Shown: in pieces, positions 1 through 7,426 of the stretch | How the letters are laid out: each line of letters starts with the position of its first letter | Position numbering within the stretch: the first letter of the stretch is position 1 | From: Streptomyces sp. TG1A-60 | Lineage (GTDB): Bacteria > Actinomycetota > Actinomycetes > Streptomycetales > Streptomycetaceae | Direction: 5' to 3' | DNA length: 64,000 nt | Assembly (NCBI RefSeq): GCF_037201975.1 | Contig: NZ_CP147520.1 | Coordinates: forward strand, 558,001-622,000 | The notes under the pieces: model-generated | The model's input: the letters and a program-made list of their open reading frames with translations, nothing else | Database searches by the model: none | What the model was told of the DNA's origin: nothing | Made by a program: the position numbers and the translations under genes

Positions 1-57
1 CGGGGGTGGGGAATGCCTGAGGGCTCGGGGGTTCGGTGATGCCGCGGGTACGGGACG

Positions 58-128
58 CGTTGTGGCTGGTCTCGCCCACGCGGCGGAGCCGCACATGGGA
101 AGGGTCCCGCACCCCTTCGGGGCGCGGG
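58..128 (+). repeat. Intergenic palindromic repeat, copy 1
   Basis: The unit has a tGTGGCTGGT-like head, a core CCACGCGGCGGAGCCGCA with GCGGC/GCCGC arms, and a tail of the type CCCGCgCCCC. Related copies lie at 14651-14721 (opposite strand), 19786-19847 and 37061-37130. It sits just upstream of the HAD gene. I see the similarity by eye; that this is a widespread Streptomyces intergenic repeat is general knowledge. Confidence 0.6.
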
Positions 129-154
129 CGTCGGAGTTTCCAGGAAGGTGCGCC

Positions 155-820
155 ATGGGCAGGGCTGCTGTTTTCGATGTCGACGGGACTCTTGTCGACA
201 CCAACCATTTGCATGTGGTCGCGTGGTGGGAGGCGTTTCGGCAGGGCGGGCATCAGGTGACCATGCATGACATCCATCGGGCGGTGGGACTGCCGTCCGG
301 GGATCTGATCACGCACCTGTTGGGCGAGAAGCGGGATCCGGAGGAGATGAACGCGCTCAGTGCGGCCCACAAGACGCTGTACGGGACGTACTTCGACCGG
401 TTGCCCGCGCTGCCTGAGGCGGGGCGGCTGTTGCGGCGGCTCGACGGGCAGGGCTGGCGCGTGGTGCTCGCGACGTCGGCGGGCGGGACGGAGCTGGCCG
501 CGCTGCGGCGGGCCATCGGGGCCGATGACGCCATCATGGCGACGGCCAGCGCCGACGACGTGGCCGAGGGCAAACCGGCGCCGGATCCGGTCGAGCAGGC
601 CCTGGAGCTGGCGGGAGCCGAGGCGGAGCGGTCGGTGTTCGTCGGGGACACGGTGTGGGACATGCGCGCGGGCGCCCGGGCGGGGGTGCGCTGTGTGGCG
701 GTGCTGTGCGGTGGCATTCCACGGCCGGAACTGGAGGCGGCCGGCGCGGAGGCGGTGTTCCGGAATCCGGCCCATCTGCTGGCGGCGCTGAAGGAGAGTC
801 CGCTGGGCCGGGAGGAATGA
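155..820 (+). CDS. HAD-superfamily hydrolase (phosphatase/phosphoglycolate phosphatase-like)
   Basis: A 221-residue soluble phosphatase of the haloacid dehalogenase superfamily. Motif I is FDVDGT at residues 7-12 (nucleophile Asp8, acid/base Asp10). A helical cap follows, then motif II in VLATSAG, motif III Lys in EGKPAPDP and motif IV in GDTVWDM. An in-frame ATG at 62 exists, but 155 is preferred: it has AGGAAGG upstream, the protein starts directly before motif I, and the longer form would translate the intergenic repeat. The substrate cannot be read from the sequence; small sugar phosphates or phosphoglycolate are typical of this subgroup. Confidence 0.88.
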   Translation: MGRAAVFDVDGTLVDTNHLHVVAWWEAFRQGGHQVTMHDIHRAVGLPSGDLITHLLGEKRDPEEMNALSAAHKTLYGTYFDRLPALPEAGRLLRRLDGQGWRVVLATSAGGTELAALRRAIGADDAIMATASADDVAEGKPAPDPVEQALELAGAEAERSVFVGDTVWDMRAGARAGVRCVAVLCGGIPRPELEAAGAEAVFRNPAHLLAALKESPLGREE

Positions 821-1380
821 CCTGGTGACGGCCGCTGTGGGCAGCCGCGGGCGACGTGACGCAGATCACCGGCAATGTCCGGATACGGAAGGAACACACG
901 CTGGTAGTTTCCCGTTGGGCCAGCCGCAGGTGCGGATGGGACAGTGTCCCCGGCCTCACCTTTTGCCCACGGGGAGATCGTTCGGCTGAAGCCCTGTGGA
1001 GCGTTTCGCCGAGAGGCGACCGCCGTCCGCCCCCCAGGCCGCCCCGACCGTGATTCCCCCGTCCGGTCGGGGCTTCTCTTCGTTTCGCCGGAGACTCAGG
1101 TGCCGCTTTTCGGCGGAGACTCTGGTACCGGGCTCTCGCGGGCCCGTACAGCACGGCGACGCGCCCGCCATCTCGGACATCAGGACGATCTCGGTCAAGG
1201 GTGATCGTCCCGTGGGCGGGTCCGGTGGCTGCGGGAATCGGCCAAGCCCGGGGGCGACCTCGAAGGGCCGGGCTTCGGGGGGCCGGGGGTCGGCCGGGTT
1301 CGGTGGCGGCTGCGTGTATCCGCCGGAGCCGGGTACCCGTGGGCGGCTCTGAAGGACTCGAAGCGCGAGAGGGGTCAGCG
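821..1380. other. Non-coding interval with a candidate structured RNA
   Basis: No convincing gene is visible. Positions about 856-1080 hold a series of short perfect hairpins: CCGCAGGTGCGG at 924-935, GGGACAGTGTCCC at 938-950 and TCGCCGAGAGGCGA at 1006-1019. The last is a rho-independent terminator at 1041-1073. A reading frame from GTG 856 (65 codons) overlaps it but is rich in Arg and Pro and looks like a by-product of base composition. This could be a small RNA or an untranslated leader that ends at the terminator. I cannot name it. Confidence 0.35.
1041..1080 (+). terminator. Rho-independent terminator
   Basis: A perfect 10-bp stem, GCCCCGACCG (1041-1050) with CGGTCGGGGC (1064-1073), has a C-rich 13-nt loop and is followed by TTCTCTT. 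Confidence 0.75.
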
Positions 1381-2409
1381 GTGAACGGAGAATCCGGCGG
1401 CAGGATCGTGGTCACTGGCGCCACCGGCAATGTGGGAACGAGTCTGGTGCGTCTGCTCGCCAAGGACGCGCGGGTCGGTCGGATACGGGGCCTGGCCCGT
1501 CGGGTTCCCGAGTGGGCGCCCGCGAAGACGGAGTGGTCGGCCGTGGACGTGGGGTCCGAGAAGGCCGACCTGGCCAAGGAGTTCGACGGGGCGGACGCGG
1601 TCGTCCATCTCGCCTGGGCGTTCCAGCCGACGCACGATCCGGCGGCGACCTGGCGGACCAATGTGCTGGGCAGCATGCGCGTCTTCGAGGCGGTGGCGGC
1701 GGCGAGGGTCCCGACGCTGGTGCACGCCTCGTCGGTCGGGGCCTACTCCCCGGGGCCGAAGGATCACGCGGTCGACGAGTCGTGGCCCACCCACGGCTGG
1801 CCGGACGCCGCGTACTGCCGTGAGAAGGCGTACCTGGAGCGCGCCCTGGACTCCTTCGAGTACGAGCACCCCGGGGTCCGGGTGGTGCGGATGCGACCCG
1901 CGTTCCTGTTCAAGCGGGAGTCGGCGAGCGAGCAGCGCCGTGTCTTCGGCGGGCGTTTCCTGCCGGGGCCGCTGGCCCGGCCCGAGCTGCTGCCGTTCCT
2001 GCCCGACATCCCCGGGCTGAAGGTGCAGGCTCTGCACACCGACGACGCCGCCCAGGCGTACCGTCTGGCGCTGCACTCCGACGCGCACGGTGCCTTCAAT
2101 CTGGCGGCCGAGCCGCCCCTCGACGCCGAGCTGCTCAGCGAGGTGCTGGGTTCGCGTCCGCTGAAGCTGCCCCGGGTCGCGGCCCGCTCCGCCGTCGCCG
2201 CCGCGTGGAACCTGCGGCTGCTGCCGGCCTCCCCGCATCTCTTCGACGCCGTGCTGCGGCTGCCGCTGCTGGACTGCGCCAAGGCCCGCGCCGAACTGCG
2301 CTGGCGTCCCGAGCGCACGGCGGTGGAAGTGCTGGAGGAGTTCCTGGAAGGGCTGCGGCACGGGGCCGGGGCGGAGACGGAGCCGCTTCGGGGGCGGAAG
2401 GTCGGCTGA
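1381..2409 (+). CDS. NAD-dependent epimerase/dehydratase family protein
   Basis: A 342-residue extended short-chain dehydrogenase. The N-terminal Rossmann motif is VTGATGNVGTS (TGxxGxxG type), followed by acidic and VVHLAW segments. An SSVGAY segment and a downstream YCREK supply the usual Ser and YxxxK of the extended SDR active site. The GTG at 1381 has GAGAGG upstream and places the dinucleotide motif about ten residues in; upstream in-frame starts would add an unlike Arg/Gly-rich leader. The substrate is unknown, probably a nucleotide sugar or similar alcohol. It is followed by a strong terminator shared with the convergent gene at 2527-2775. Confidence 0.82.
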   Translation: MNGESGGRIVVTGATGNVGTSLVRLLAKDARVGRIRGLARRVPEWAPAKTEWSAVDVGSEKADLAKEFDGADAVVHLAWAFQPTHDPAATWRTNVLGSMRVFEAVAAARVPTLVHASSVGAYSPGPKDHAVDESWPTHGWPDAAYCREKAYLERALDSFEYEHPGVRVVRMRPAFLFKRESASEQRRVFGGRFLPGPLARPELLPFLPDIPGLKVQALHTDDAAQAYRLALHSDAHGAFNLAAEPPLDAELLSEVLGSRPLKLPRVAARSAVAAAWNLRLLPASPHLFDAVLRLPLLDCAKARAELRWRPERTAVEVLEEFLEGLRHGAGAETEPLRGRKVG

Positions 2410-2432
2410 GCGCACGACGAGCACGAGCGTGA

Positions 2433-2466
2433 CGGCGCCTCCCCGGGTCCCACCGGGGAGGCGCCG
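2433..2466. terminator. Bidirectional terminator between convergent genes
   Basis: A perfect 14-bp stem (2433-2446 with 2453-2466, CGGCGCCTCCCCGG and its complement) has a 6-nt loop. It lies between the ends of the epimerase gene and the small acidic protein gene. Confidence 0.85.
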
Positions 2467-2526
2467 AGTTCCGGGGACGCCCTCGGGCCTTGAGGCTTTC
2501 ACGCCCTGGGGCAAGAAGGCCGAGAA

Positions 2527-2775
2527 TCAGTCGGACGGCTCGTCGGGTACCGGCTGCTCGGGGTTGACGGCGCCCGACTGGGCCCCGCCCTGCCGGCCGG
2601 TGCCCGCCTCGTCCGTGTCGGGCACGTCGTCGTCCCGGTCCTCGTCGTCCTCGTCGGCGGCGCGCGTGGGCGCCACCTCCCACGGGTCCTCGCCCTCGTT
2701 CGCCTGCTGATCGGGCAGGTCCCTCGGTACGGGGTCGCCGTGCTCGCCGGGACCCTCCAGCCGGTGATCGGTCAC
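2527..2775 (-). CDS. Small acidic protein of unknown function (82 aa)
   Basis: An 82-residue hydrophilic protein rich in Asp, Glu, Pro and Gly, with a run of alternating acidic residues in the middle (DEDDEDRDDDVPDTDE). It has no membrane segment and no motif I recognise; it is probably intrinsically disordered. The GTG start at 2775 is chosen because a strong AGGAAGG lies upstream; the frame stays open further but that part overlaps a relic and looks non-coding. Similar short acidic proteins are common in Streptomyces. No function is proposed. Confidence 0.6.
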   Translation of the reverse strand: MTDHRLEGPGEHGDPVPRDLPDQQANEGEDPWEVAPTRAADEDDEDRDDDVPDTDEAGTGRQGGAQSGAVNPEQPVPDEPSD

Positions 2776-2865
2776 GGCGTGCTCCTTCCTGTCGTGCACC
2801 GGGCGCGGGTACCTCGGTCCGATCGCCTCAAACCACGAGTTCCGTGCGCCGGGTGTGTCCCGTCG

Positions 2866-3057
2866 GGAAAGGTCGGCCAGTTCCTCCAGGGCCGCCGTCA
2901 GCTGCGGTGGAGCACGTGGCGCAGGCGGGCCGCCGCAGGGAACTCGATCTCCCCGCCCGCCTGCTGCTATCCCGTCAGCAGGCGGGCGTCCTGGCGGATG
3001 TCCCACAGCGGTGCCAGGGAGACGAAGTCCGCGACCGGGTCGCCCCAACCCCTGATG
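2866..3057 (-). pseudogene. Decayed phosphotransferase-like C-terminus (tentative)
   Basis: The minus strand reads WGDPVADFVSLAPLWDI, then after a stop codon and a frame change EIEFPAAARLRHVLHR and ALEELADL. The WGDP-x-ADFVSLA string followed by a helical tail resembles the end of aminoglycoside/fructosamine-type phosphotransferases, where an aspartate lies in a GDP-like context. At least one in-frame stop and one frameshift break it. The identification is from a short motif only. Confidence 0.3.
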
Positions 3058-3199
3058 ACTGAGCTTGTTGAAGCTGATCGACAGGGGCGCGACAGAGTGA
3101 GTCGGCGTGTGTTCCGGGTGCCGCAGGACGCGGTACGCGGCGGTGTGTGGAGGGCCGAGCCGGAGGGGCGGGGGGACCTGCTCGCGAAGCCGACTCGCC

Positions 3200-3448
3200 C
3201 ACGACGAGCAGGTCCCGCCCCCACCCCGCGGACGCATCCCGGCCAGCGCCGTCCTCAAGGAGCGCATGGCCCGCAAGCTGCGGACCACGCCCGGCGAGGC
3301 CGCCTGCAGCCGCCGCGAGGACATCGTCGAACCCGTCTTCGGACAGGTCATGACCTGCCAGAACAGCCGCCGGCTCCTCCTGCGCGGCGAGGACGGAGCC
3401 CGCGGCGGGTGGCGACTTCAGAAGGAGCAGCAGGCTCGCGCCCGCTGA
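3200..3448 (+). pseudogene. IS1182-family transposase, C-terminal remnant
   Basis: The frame carries PPPRGRIPASA, ERMARKLRTTPGEA, RREDIVEPVFGQV and RLLLRGEDGARGGWRL. These match the end of IS1182-like DDE transposases, where the VEPVFGQ segment includes the last acidic residue of the catalytic triad and is followed by an FLLRGLxxVRGEW-like segment. Everything upstream of this C-terminal part (catalytic core and N-terminus) is missing, and I find no terminal repeats. It is an old insertion-sequence scar. Confidence 0.65.
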
Positions 3449-3552
3449 CACCACCTCCCTCAACGAGACGGACGGCTTCGGCTCCGCGCGGGTGGAGGAG
3501 TGGAACAGCAACGTCAGCCCGGCGGGATCGGCCCGCGGTGAGTGACAGCGCT

Positions 3553-3590
3553 GTGCCCCCGTGCGGCGTCCGGCCGCCGCACGGGGGCAC
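3553..3590 (+). terminator. Strong hairpin, probable terminator
   Basis: A perfect 15-bp stem (3553-3567 GTGCCCCCGTGCGGC with 3576-3590) has an 8-nt loop. It is about 170 bp upstream of the FUSC gene, so it may insulate that gene from upstream transcription. Confidence 0.6.
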
Positions 3591-3757
3591 ACGCGTGTCA
3601 GGGCGTCCGGGTGCCGGGGCCCCGGGCCCGCTCCGCTCACGCCCCGCCGACCCCCTCGCCGGACAGGGAGCAGACCCCACGTCCCGCGGAATCACCCGGG
3701 GTGACTACGGTTTCGTTCAGGAGTTCGGTGGAGCGACGGAAGGGGAACCGCGCCAGG

Positions 3758-5014
3758 ATGCGAGACGTACGTGGTCTGTGGGACGAGACCGGCAGGCAGG
3801 TCGCCAAGTGGCGGCAGGACCCGGTCATCGTGCAGTCGGTGCGGTCGGCGGCGGCCGCCACGGTCGCCTATGTGGTGGCGTTGCAGCTCAGCTCCGCGGC
3901 GGCGCCCCTGACGGCTCCCCTGACCGCGCTCCTCGTCGTGCAGGTCACCCTCTACGCCACACTCACCACCGGTATCCGCCGGGTGAACGCGGTGGTCGCC
4001 GGCGTCGTCATCGCCATCGGCTTCAGTGTCCTGGTGGGCCTCACCTGGTGGAGTCTCGCCCTCCTCATCCTCGCCTCGCTCACGGTCGGACGCCTGGTGC
4101 GGGTCAGCGAGTTCGTCCCCGAGGTGGCGATCAGCGCGATGCTGGTCCTCGGCGTGACCAGGGTCGGCGACACGGCCTGGGCGCGCGTGCTGGAGACGCT
4201 GATCGGGGCGGTCGTCGGGCTTGCCTTCAACTTCCTGCTCGCTCCCCCGGTGTGGGTCGAGGCGGCCGGTGAGTCCATCGAGGACCTGGCCCGGCGGATG
4301 CGGCGGCTGATGATCCGTGTCGGCGAGGAGGCCGCGGGCCGCACCGCGGTGGAGGCCGCGGAGGCCCGGCTCGACGAGGCCCGGAAGCTCGATTTCGACA
4401 TCGTCGAGGTGGACGCGGCCCTCCAGCAGGCCGAGGACAGCCTGAAGCTCAATCCGCGCGTCCGGGAGGGCCTGCTGCACCGGGTCGTGCTGCGCACCGG
4501 CCTGGACACGCTGGAGATCTGCACGGTGGTCCTGCGCGTGCTGGCCCGCACCCTCACCGACCTCGCCCGGGAACGCGAGCCGAGCCCCCTGTTCTCCCCC
4601 GCCGTGGGAGCGACCGTCGAACGGCTCCTCGCCGAGATCGGCGACGCCGTGGTCAGCTTCGCGGTCCTGGTCACCACCGATGTCAGCCGCAGTGCCGAGT
4701 CCGCGGAGGCCCGGCTCGCCGCCGAACTGTCCACGGCGACCGCGACCCGCGACAAGCTGGCCCGACTGCTCCTCGAAGAGGTCCAGCGGGACTCCGGCCA
4801 GTGGCAGTTGCACGGTGCCGTGCTGACGGAGGTCAACCGGATCCTGGACGAGCTGGACACCGAGCACCGCTCCCAGCGGCTCCTGGAGGAACTCGACCGC
4901 TGCACCCGCGAACAGCGCGAGCGCTCCCCCCGGCTCACGCGCCTGCGCGAGCGCGTGCGCGTCCCGCGCCCCCTCCGGCGGAACCGTTCCGGCCTCACCG
5001 GACGTGCTGAGTGA
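3758..5014 (+). CDS. FUSC/aromatic acid exporter-like membrane protein
   Basis: A 418-residue protein. Residues about 28-165 form five or six hydrophobic segments (VRSAAAATVAYVVALQL; VVAGVVIAIGFSVLVGL; LALLILASLTVGRL; AISAMLVLGV; LIGAVVGLAFNFLLAPP). They are followed by a roughly 250-residue soluble helical, charged tail with coiled-coil-like heptads. This layout fits the FUSC/ArAE family of putative small-acid exporters, but transport is not shown. The ATG at 3758 has AAGGGGA upstream; the frame is open further 5' but lacks membrane-protein character there. The next gene begins 35 bp downstream, so the two are probably co-transcribed. Confidence 0.75.
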   Translation: MRDVRGLWDETGRQVAKWRQDPVIVQSVRSAAAATVAYVVALQLSSAAAPLTAPLTALLVVQVTLYATLTTGIRRVNAVVAGVVIAIGFSVLVGLTWWSLALLILASLTVGRLVRVSEFVPEVAISAMLVLGVTRVGDTAWARVLETLIGAVVGLAFNFLLAPPVWVEAAGESIEDLARRMRRLMIRVGEEAAGRTAVEAAEARLDEARKLDFDIVEVDAALQQAEDSLKLNPRVREGLLHRVVLRTGLDTLEICTVVLRVLARTLTDLAREREPSPLFSPAVGATVERLLAEIGDAVVSFAVLVTTDVSRSAESAEARLAAELSTATATRDKLARLLLEEVQRDSGQWQLHGAVLTEVNRILDELDTEHRSQRLLEELDRCTREQRERSPRLTRLRERVRVPRPLRRNRSGLTGRAE

Positions 5015-5049
5015 CACAGCACCACGCGATATCGAGGGGAGCGTACGGA

Positions 5050-6186
5050 ATGGCCGAGAACGCCGTGCGGATCGACGGGACCACACTGCGTCTGCCGGGC
5101 GGTGTGCAGGTGCGCTTCCAGCGCACCCTGCGCCTGCCGGAGACAGGCACGCACCAACTCCCGCCCGGTCTGGGCGACTTCCCGATCCGCCGGGTCGAGG
5201 ACCATCCGCACACCGCTCCGGAGCGGATGCGGGCGCGCGGCGGGGTGATGCTTCCCGTGTATCTGCGCGAGGCGATGTGGCTGCACTTCGGCGGTTCCAC
5301 GGAACCGGCCGCGCTCCAGGTCGGCGTCGGCAGGGTGTGCGCGGTGTCCGGCGAGCCGTGGAGCGGCACGCTCACCCGGCGCCCGCAGAACTACGTGGTA
5401 CTGCCGCGTCAGCCGTGGCTCGACGGCATCAACTCCGGCAAGGGGACGGTCCGCCAGTTCGTGGCCGTCCCGCTCGGGCTCGGTGCCACGGTCGAGGGTC
5501 AGGTCACCGGCGAGGAGGTGTTCGGCGGGGTGCAGTTGCAGTCGTTCCCGCTGAACGCCGAGCGGCTCGCCCTATGGCGGGAGGAGGGGCGGCCACGCAC
5601 CGCGCGGGAGCGGAACACCGGCCCGGTCGGCGGGTACGGCGACACGGGCCCGGTCCCGATGCCGCCCTCGTTCACCGGCGCTCCCCTGCCTCGCGCGCCG
5701 GGCGGGGGGCCGATGGCTCCGGGTGCCGCGTACCCCATGGCGGCGCCGGGCGCGGCCCCGAGGGCCGGTGCTCCCGCCGCCCCTCCGCGGGCTTTCGCCG
5801 CGATGGGGCTCGGCGTCGGCGGCTCGATGCGCCAGGAGGTCTACCAGGACACCTGGCCGCGCGGCAGCTGGGCCGAGCAGCCGGCCGGCCGGATCTTCGT
5901 GCATCTCGTCACGCCGCCCGAGTGGCGCCGTATCACCGGCGAGGCCCCGCCGCCGTCGCCCGTGGACCGCGCGGCCTACACCCGGGCGGGGCTGCCCTGG
6001 TTCGAGTACTACAACGACGACCAGGCCGTCGCCCACGACCTCGACCCGTCCGACGCCCTCGGCGCGGTGAAGCCCGTCGGCGACTGGCTCGGCGACGACC
6101 TCGACCCGTGGCAGCCGCCCGCCCCCGGCCAGGTCAAGCGCCTCGGTGACGCCCCGGGCAGGCCGGTCCAGGACGGCGACTGGTAG
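5050..6186 (+). CDS. Conserved hypothetical protein, Pro/Ala-linker two-part protein
   Basis: A 378-residue protein I do not recognise. Residues 1-185 are a globular segment rich in aromatic and charged residues (DFPIRRVEDHP, MLPVYLREAMWLHF, QPWLDGINSGKGTVRQFVA). A low-complexity Pro/Ala/Gly linker follows (about 195-255), then a shorter C-terminal domain with LGVGGSMRQEVYQD, GRIFVHLVTP and WFEYYND. I see no signal peptide or membrane segment. The start at 5050 follows GAGGGGA at good spacing; a GTG at 5011 would overlap the upstream stop. It probably forms an operon with the FUSC-like gene and ends at the large terminator. Confidence 0.7.
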   Translation: MAENAVRIDGTTLRLPGGVQVRFQRTLRLPETGTHQLPPGLGDFPIRRVEDHPHTAPERMRARGGVMLPVYLREAMWLHFGGSTEPAALQVGVGRVCAVSGEPWSGTLTRRPQNYVVLPRQPWLDGINSGKGTVRQFVAVPLGLGATVEGQVTGEEVFGGVQLQSFPLNAERLALWREEGRPRTARERNTGPVGGYGDTGPVPMPPSFTGAPLPRAPGGGPMAPGAAYPMAAPGAAPRAGAPAAPPRAFAAMGLGVGGSMRQEVYQDTWPRGSWAEQPAGRIFVHLVTPPEWRRITGEAPPPSPVDRAAYTRAGLPWFEYYNDDQAVAHDLDPSDALGAVKPVGDWLGDDLDPWQPPAPGQVKRLGDAPGRPVQDGDW

Positions 6187-6195
6187 CGGACCCCG

Positions 6196-6264
6196 ACTGC
6201 CCGCAAAGAACGGCGGCGGGCGCCGCATGGCGCGCGGCGCCCGCCGCAGTTCTTTGCGGGCAGT
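6196..6264. terminator. Very long bidirectional terminator hairpin
   Basis: Arms of 31 nt (6196-6226 and 6234-6264) pair with one mismatch around a 7-nt loop. The outer arm begins ACTGCCCGCAAAGAAC and its exact complement closes the structure. It lies between the convergent genes ending at 6186 and 6270. Confidence 0.85.
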
Positions 6265-6269
6265 TCGCG

Positions 6270-6995
6270 TCACCCGTCGCCGTCTGTGCGCTGCCGCTGC
6301 AGGGCGCGCGGGCAGGAGGCGGCGCTCGCCTGGGAGAGCAGGATGTGCATGCGCTCGGTGAGCTGCGCCATGTCGTCGGCGGGCTTGTGGAACGTCAGGC
6401 GTACGTCGCCGTTTCCGCGGGCCCGCTCGATGCGCAGGGTGAGGCCGTGCCGGTCGACGGCGAGCGGCTGGACGCGGACGGCACCGTGCAGGCTGTCGTG
6501 CGGGACCAGCCGGGTCAGGCGCTCGACGGCGTCGGGGTGCGCGTCGGCGAGATGGGTCAGCAGCCGGGACTCGGCCCCGGCCAGCGGATCGGCTTCGGCG
6601 GCGGCGAACTCGTCGAGGTCGACCACGACCGCGCCGGACGGCTCGCGCAGCACGATGCGCGTGGCCCGGAACTCCAGGTCCCCGTCGTTGGGGGCGAACC
6701 AGCCGGCGAGCCAGAGCCGGGCCCGGATACGGTTGCGCACGGGGACGGGCGCGACATCGGCGAACTCCAGCACGGCGGACGGCTCGCCGCGCGGCGCGCA
6801 GATCGCGGCGGCGAGGAGCGCACTGTCCTCGGGGACGCGCAGGACCACCCGGCCGTCCTCGGTGGCGGTGTGCGCGCCGACGAACTCCTCGCGACCGCCC
6901 TCGGCGGTCACCGCGCAGGACCACGCCGCCGCGAGAACCGAGCGGGCACGCTCCGCCGCGGCGGGCGCGGCCGTCCAGGTATGACGGTCACCCAT
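6270..6995 (-). CDS. DUF2470-domain protein under an iron box
   Basis: A 241-residue protein. The C-terminal part (residues about 150-235: LLTHLADAHPDAVERL, GAVRVQPLAVDRHGLTLRI, VRLTFHKPADDMAQL) matches the DUF2470 domain found at the end of HugZ-like split-barrel proteins. The N-terminal part is a beta-rich region consistent with an FMN-binding split barrel. Relatives include heme-degrading or heme-binding proteins, so a role in heme iron use is plausible. The ATG at 6995 has GGGAGG six bases upstream. A near-perfect iron-box palindrome lies 13-31 bp upstream of the start codon, so repression by an IdeR/DmdR regulator in iron-replete cells is expected. Confidence 0.75.
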   Translation of the reverse strand: MGDRHTWTAAPAAAERARSVLAAAWSCAVTAEGGREEFVGAHTATEDGRVVLRVPEDSALLAAAICAPRGEPSAVLEFADVAPVPVRNRIRARLWLAGWFAPNDGDLEFRATRIVLREPSGAVVVDLDEFAAAEADPLAGAESRLLTHLADAHPDAVERLTRLVPHDSLHGAVRVQPLAVDRHGLTLRIERARGNGDVRLTFHKPADDMAQLTERMHILLSQASAASCPRALQRQRTDGDG

Positions 6996-7007
6996 CCCAA
7001 ACCTCCC

Positions 7008-7026
7008 TTAGGTAAGCCTTGCCTAA
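7008..7026 (-). promoter_or_regulatory. IdeR/DmdR-type iron box
   Basis: TTAGGTAAGCCTTGCCTAA is a 19-bp dyad with TTAGGTAAG and TTAGGCAAG half-sites. It is close to the actinobacterial iron-regulator consensus TTAGGTTAGGCTCACCTAA. It lies directly against the ribosome binding site of the DUF2470 gene. Confidence 0.85.
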
Positions 7027-7202
7027 GTTATCGAAGATCGGGGCGTACGCCAACCACCACCCGCCAGTGCGTGCGTTTCCCGTCCGCCGCGGCGCGACGG
7101 ATCAGGGGGTGAGCCTGCCGGGCCTCAGGATGCGAGCACCCCGACCAGCGCCCGCGCGCACAGGCCCCGCACCTGCTGCCGGGGTCCGTGCGCTTGATCC
7201 AG

Positions 7203-7426
7203 GACTCCCTGTTGAGGCCACGCTCGTCCTCGGGCTGCTGCTGCGCTGCTACGAGCTGCGGCCGGACCCCGCGTACCGGCTACGGGTGGCGGAGCGGCTG
7301 ACCCTGATGCCGGACGGACTGCGGCTGCGTGTGGAGCGGGCGGGCGGCGCCCTGGAGACCGCTCTCGGAGTCCCCCGGGTACCGTCGCCGCCGTCACGCT
7401 GCCCAGTGACCGGGGCGGGTGACTGA
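7203..7426 (+). pseudogene. Cytochrome P450 C-terminal remnant
   Basis: The frame reads EATLVLGLLLRCYELRPDP, YRLRVAERLTLMPDGLRLRV and then a short tail to a stop at 7426. This is the region just after the heme-cysteine loop and the final beta strands of CYP102-like and related P450s. The upstream frame (Arg/Pro/Ala-rich) has no P450 character and the cysteine loop is absent. The rest of interval 7027-7393 shows nothing else I can support. It is a truncated gene end, convergent with the pentapeptide gene. Confidence 0.55.

Larger units (their letters stand above)
2776..3757. other. Relic-bearing intergenic region
   Basis: No intact gene is visible. The interval holds a decayed phosphotransferase-like piece (2866-3057, minus), the C-terminal end of an IS1182-type transposase (3200-3448, plus) and a terminator hairpin (3553-3590). 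Long open frames here, including one of about 500 codons on the plus strand that runs into the FUSC gene, change character along their length and are treated as chance frames in GC-rich DNA. Confidence 0.6.

Noticed and set aside
62..154. Upstream ATG for the HAD hydrolase (31 extra residues)
   Set aside because: The extension would translate the intergenic repeat; the ATG at 155 has a good ribosome site and starts at the HAD motif.
856..1053. Small protein from GTG 856
   Set aside because: Arg/Pro-rich, overlaps the hairpins and the terminator, and no clear ribosome binding site; kept only as a candidate RNA.
2740..4272. A plus-strand open frame of about 510 codons
   Set aside because: It overlaps the real FUSC gene in another frame, covers two relics and is Arg/Pro-rich without domain character; a by-product of high GC.
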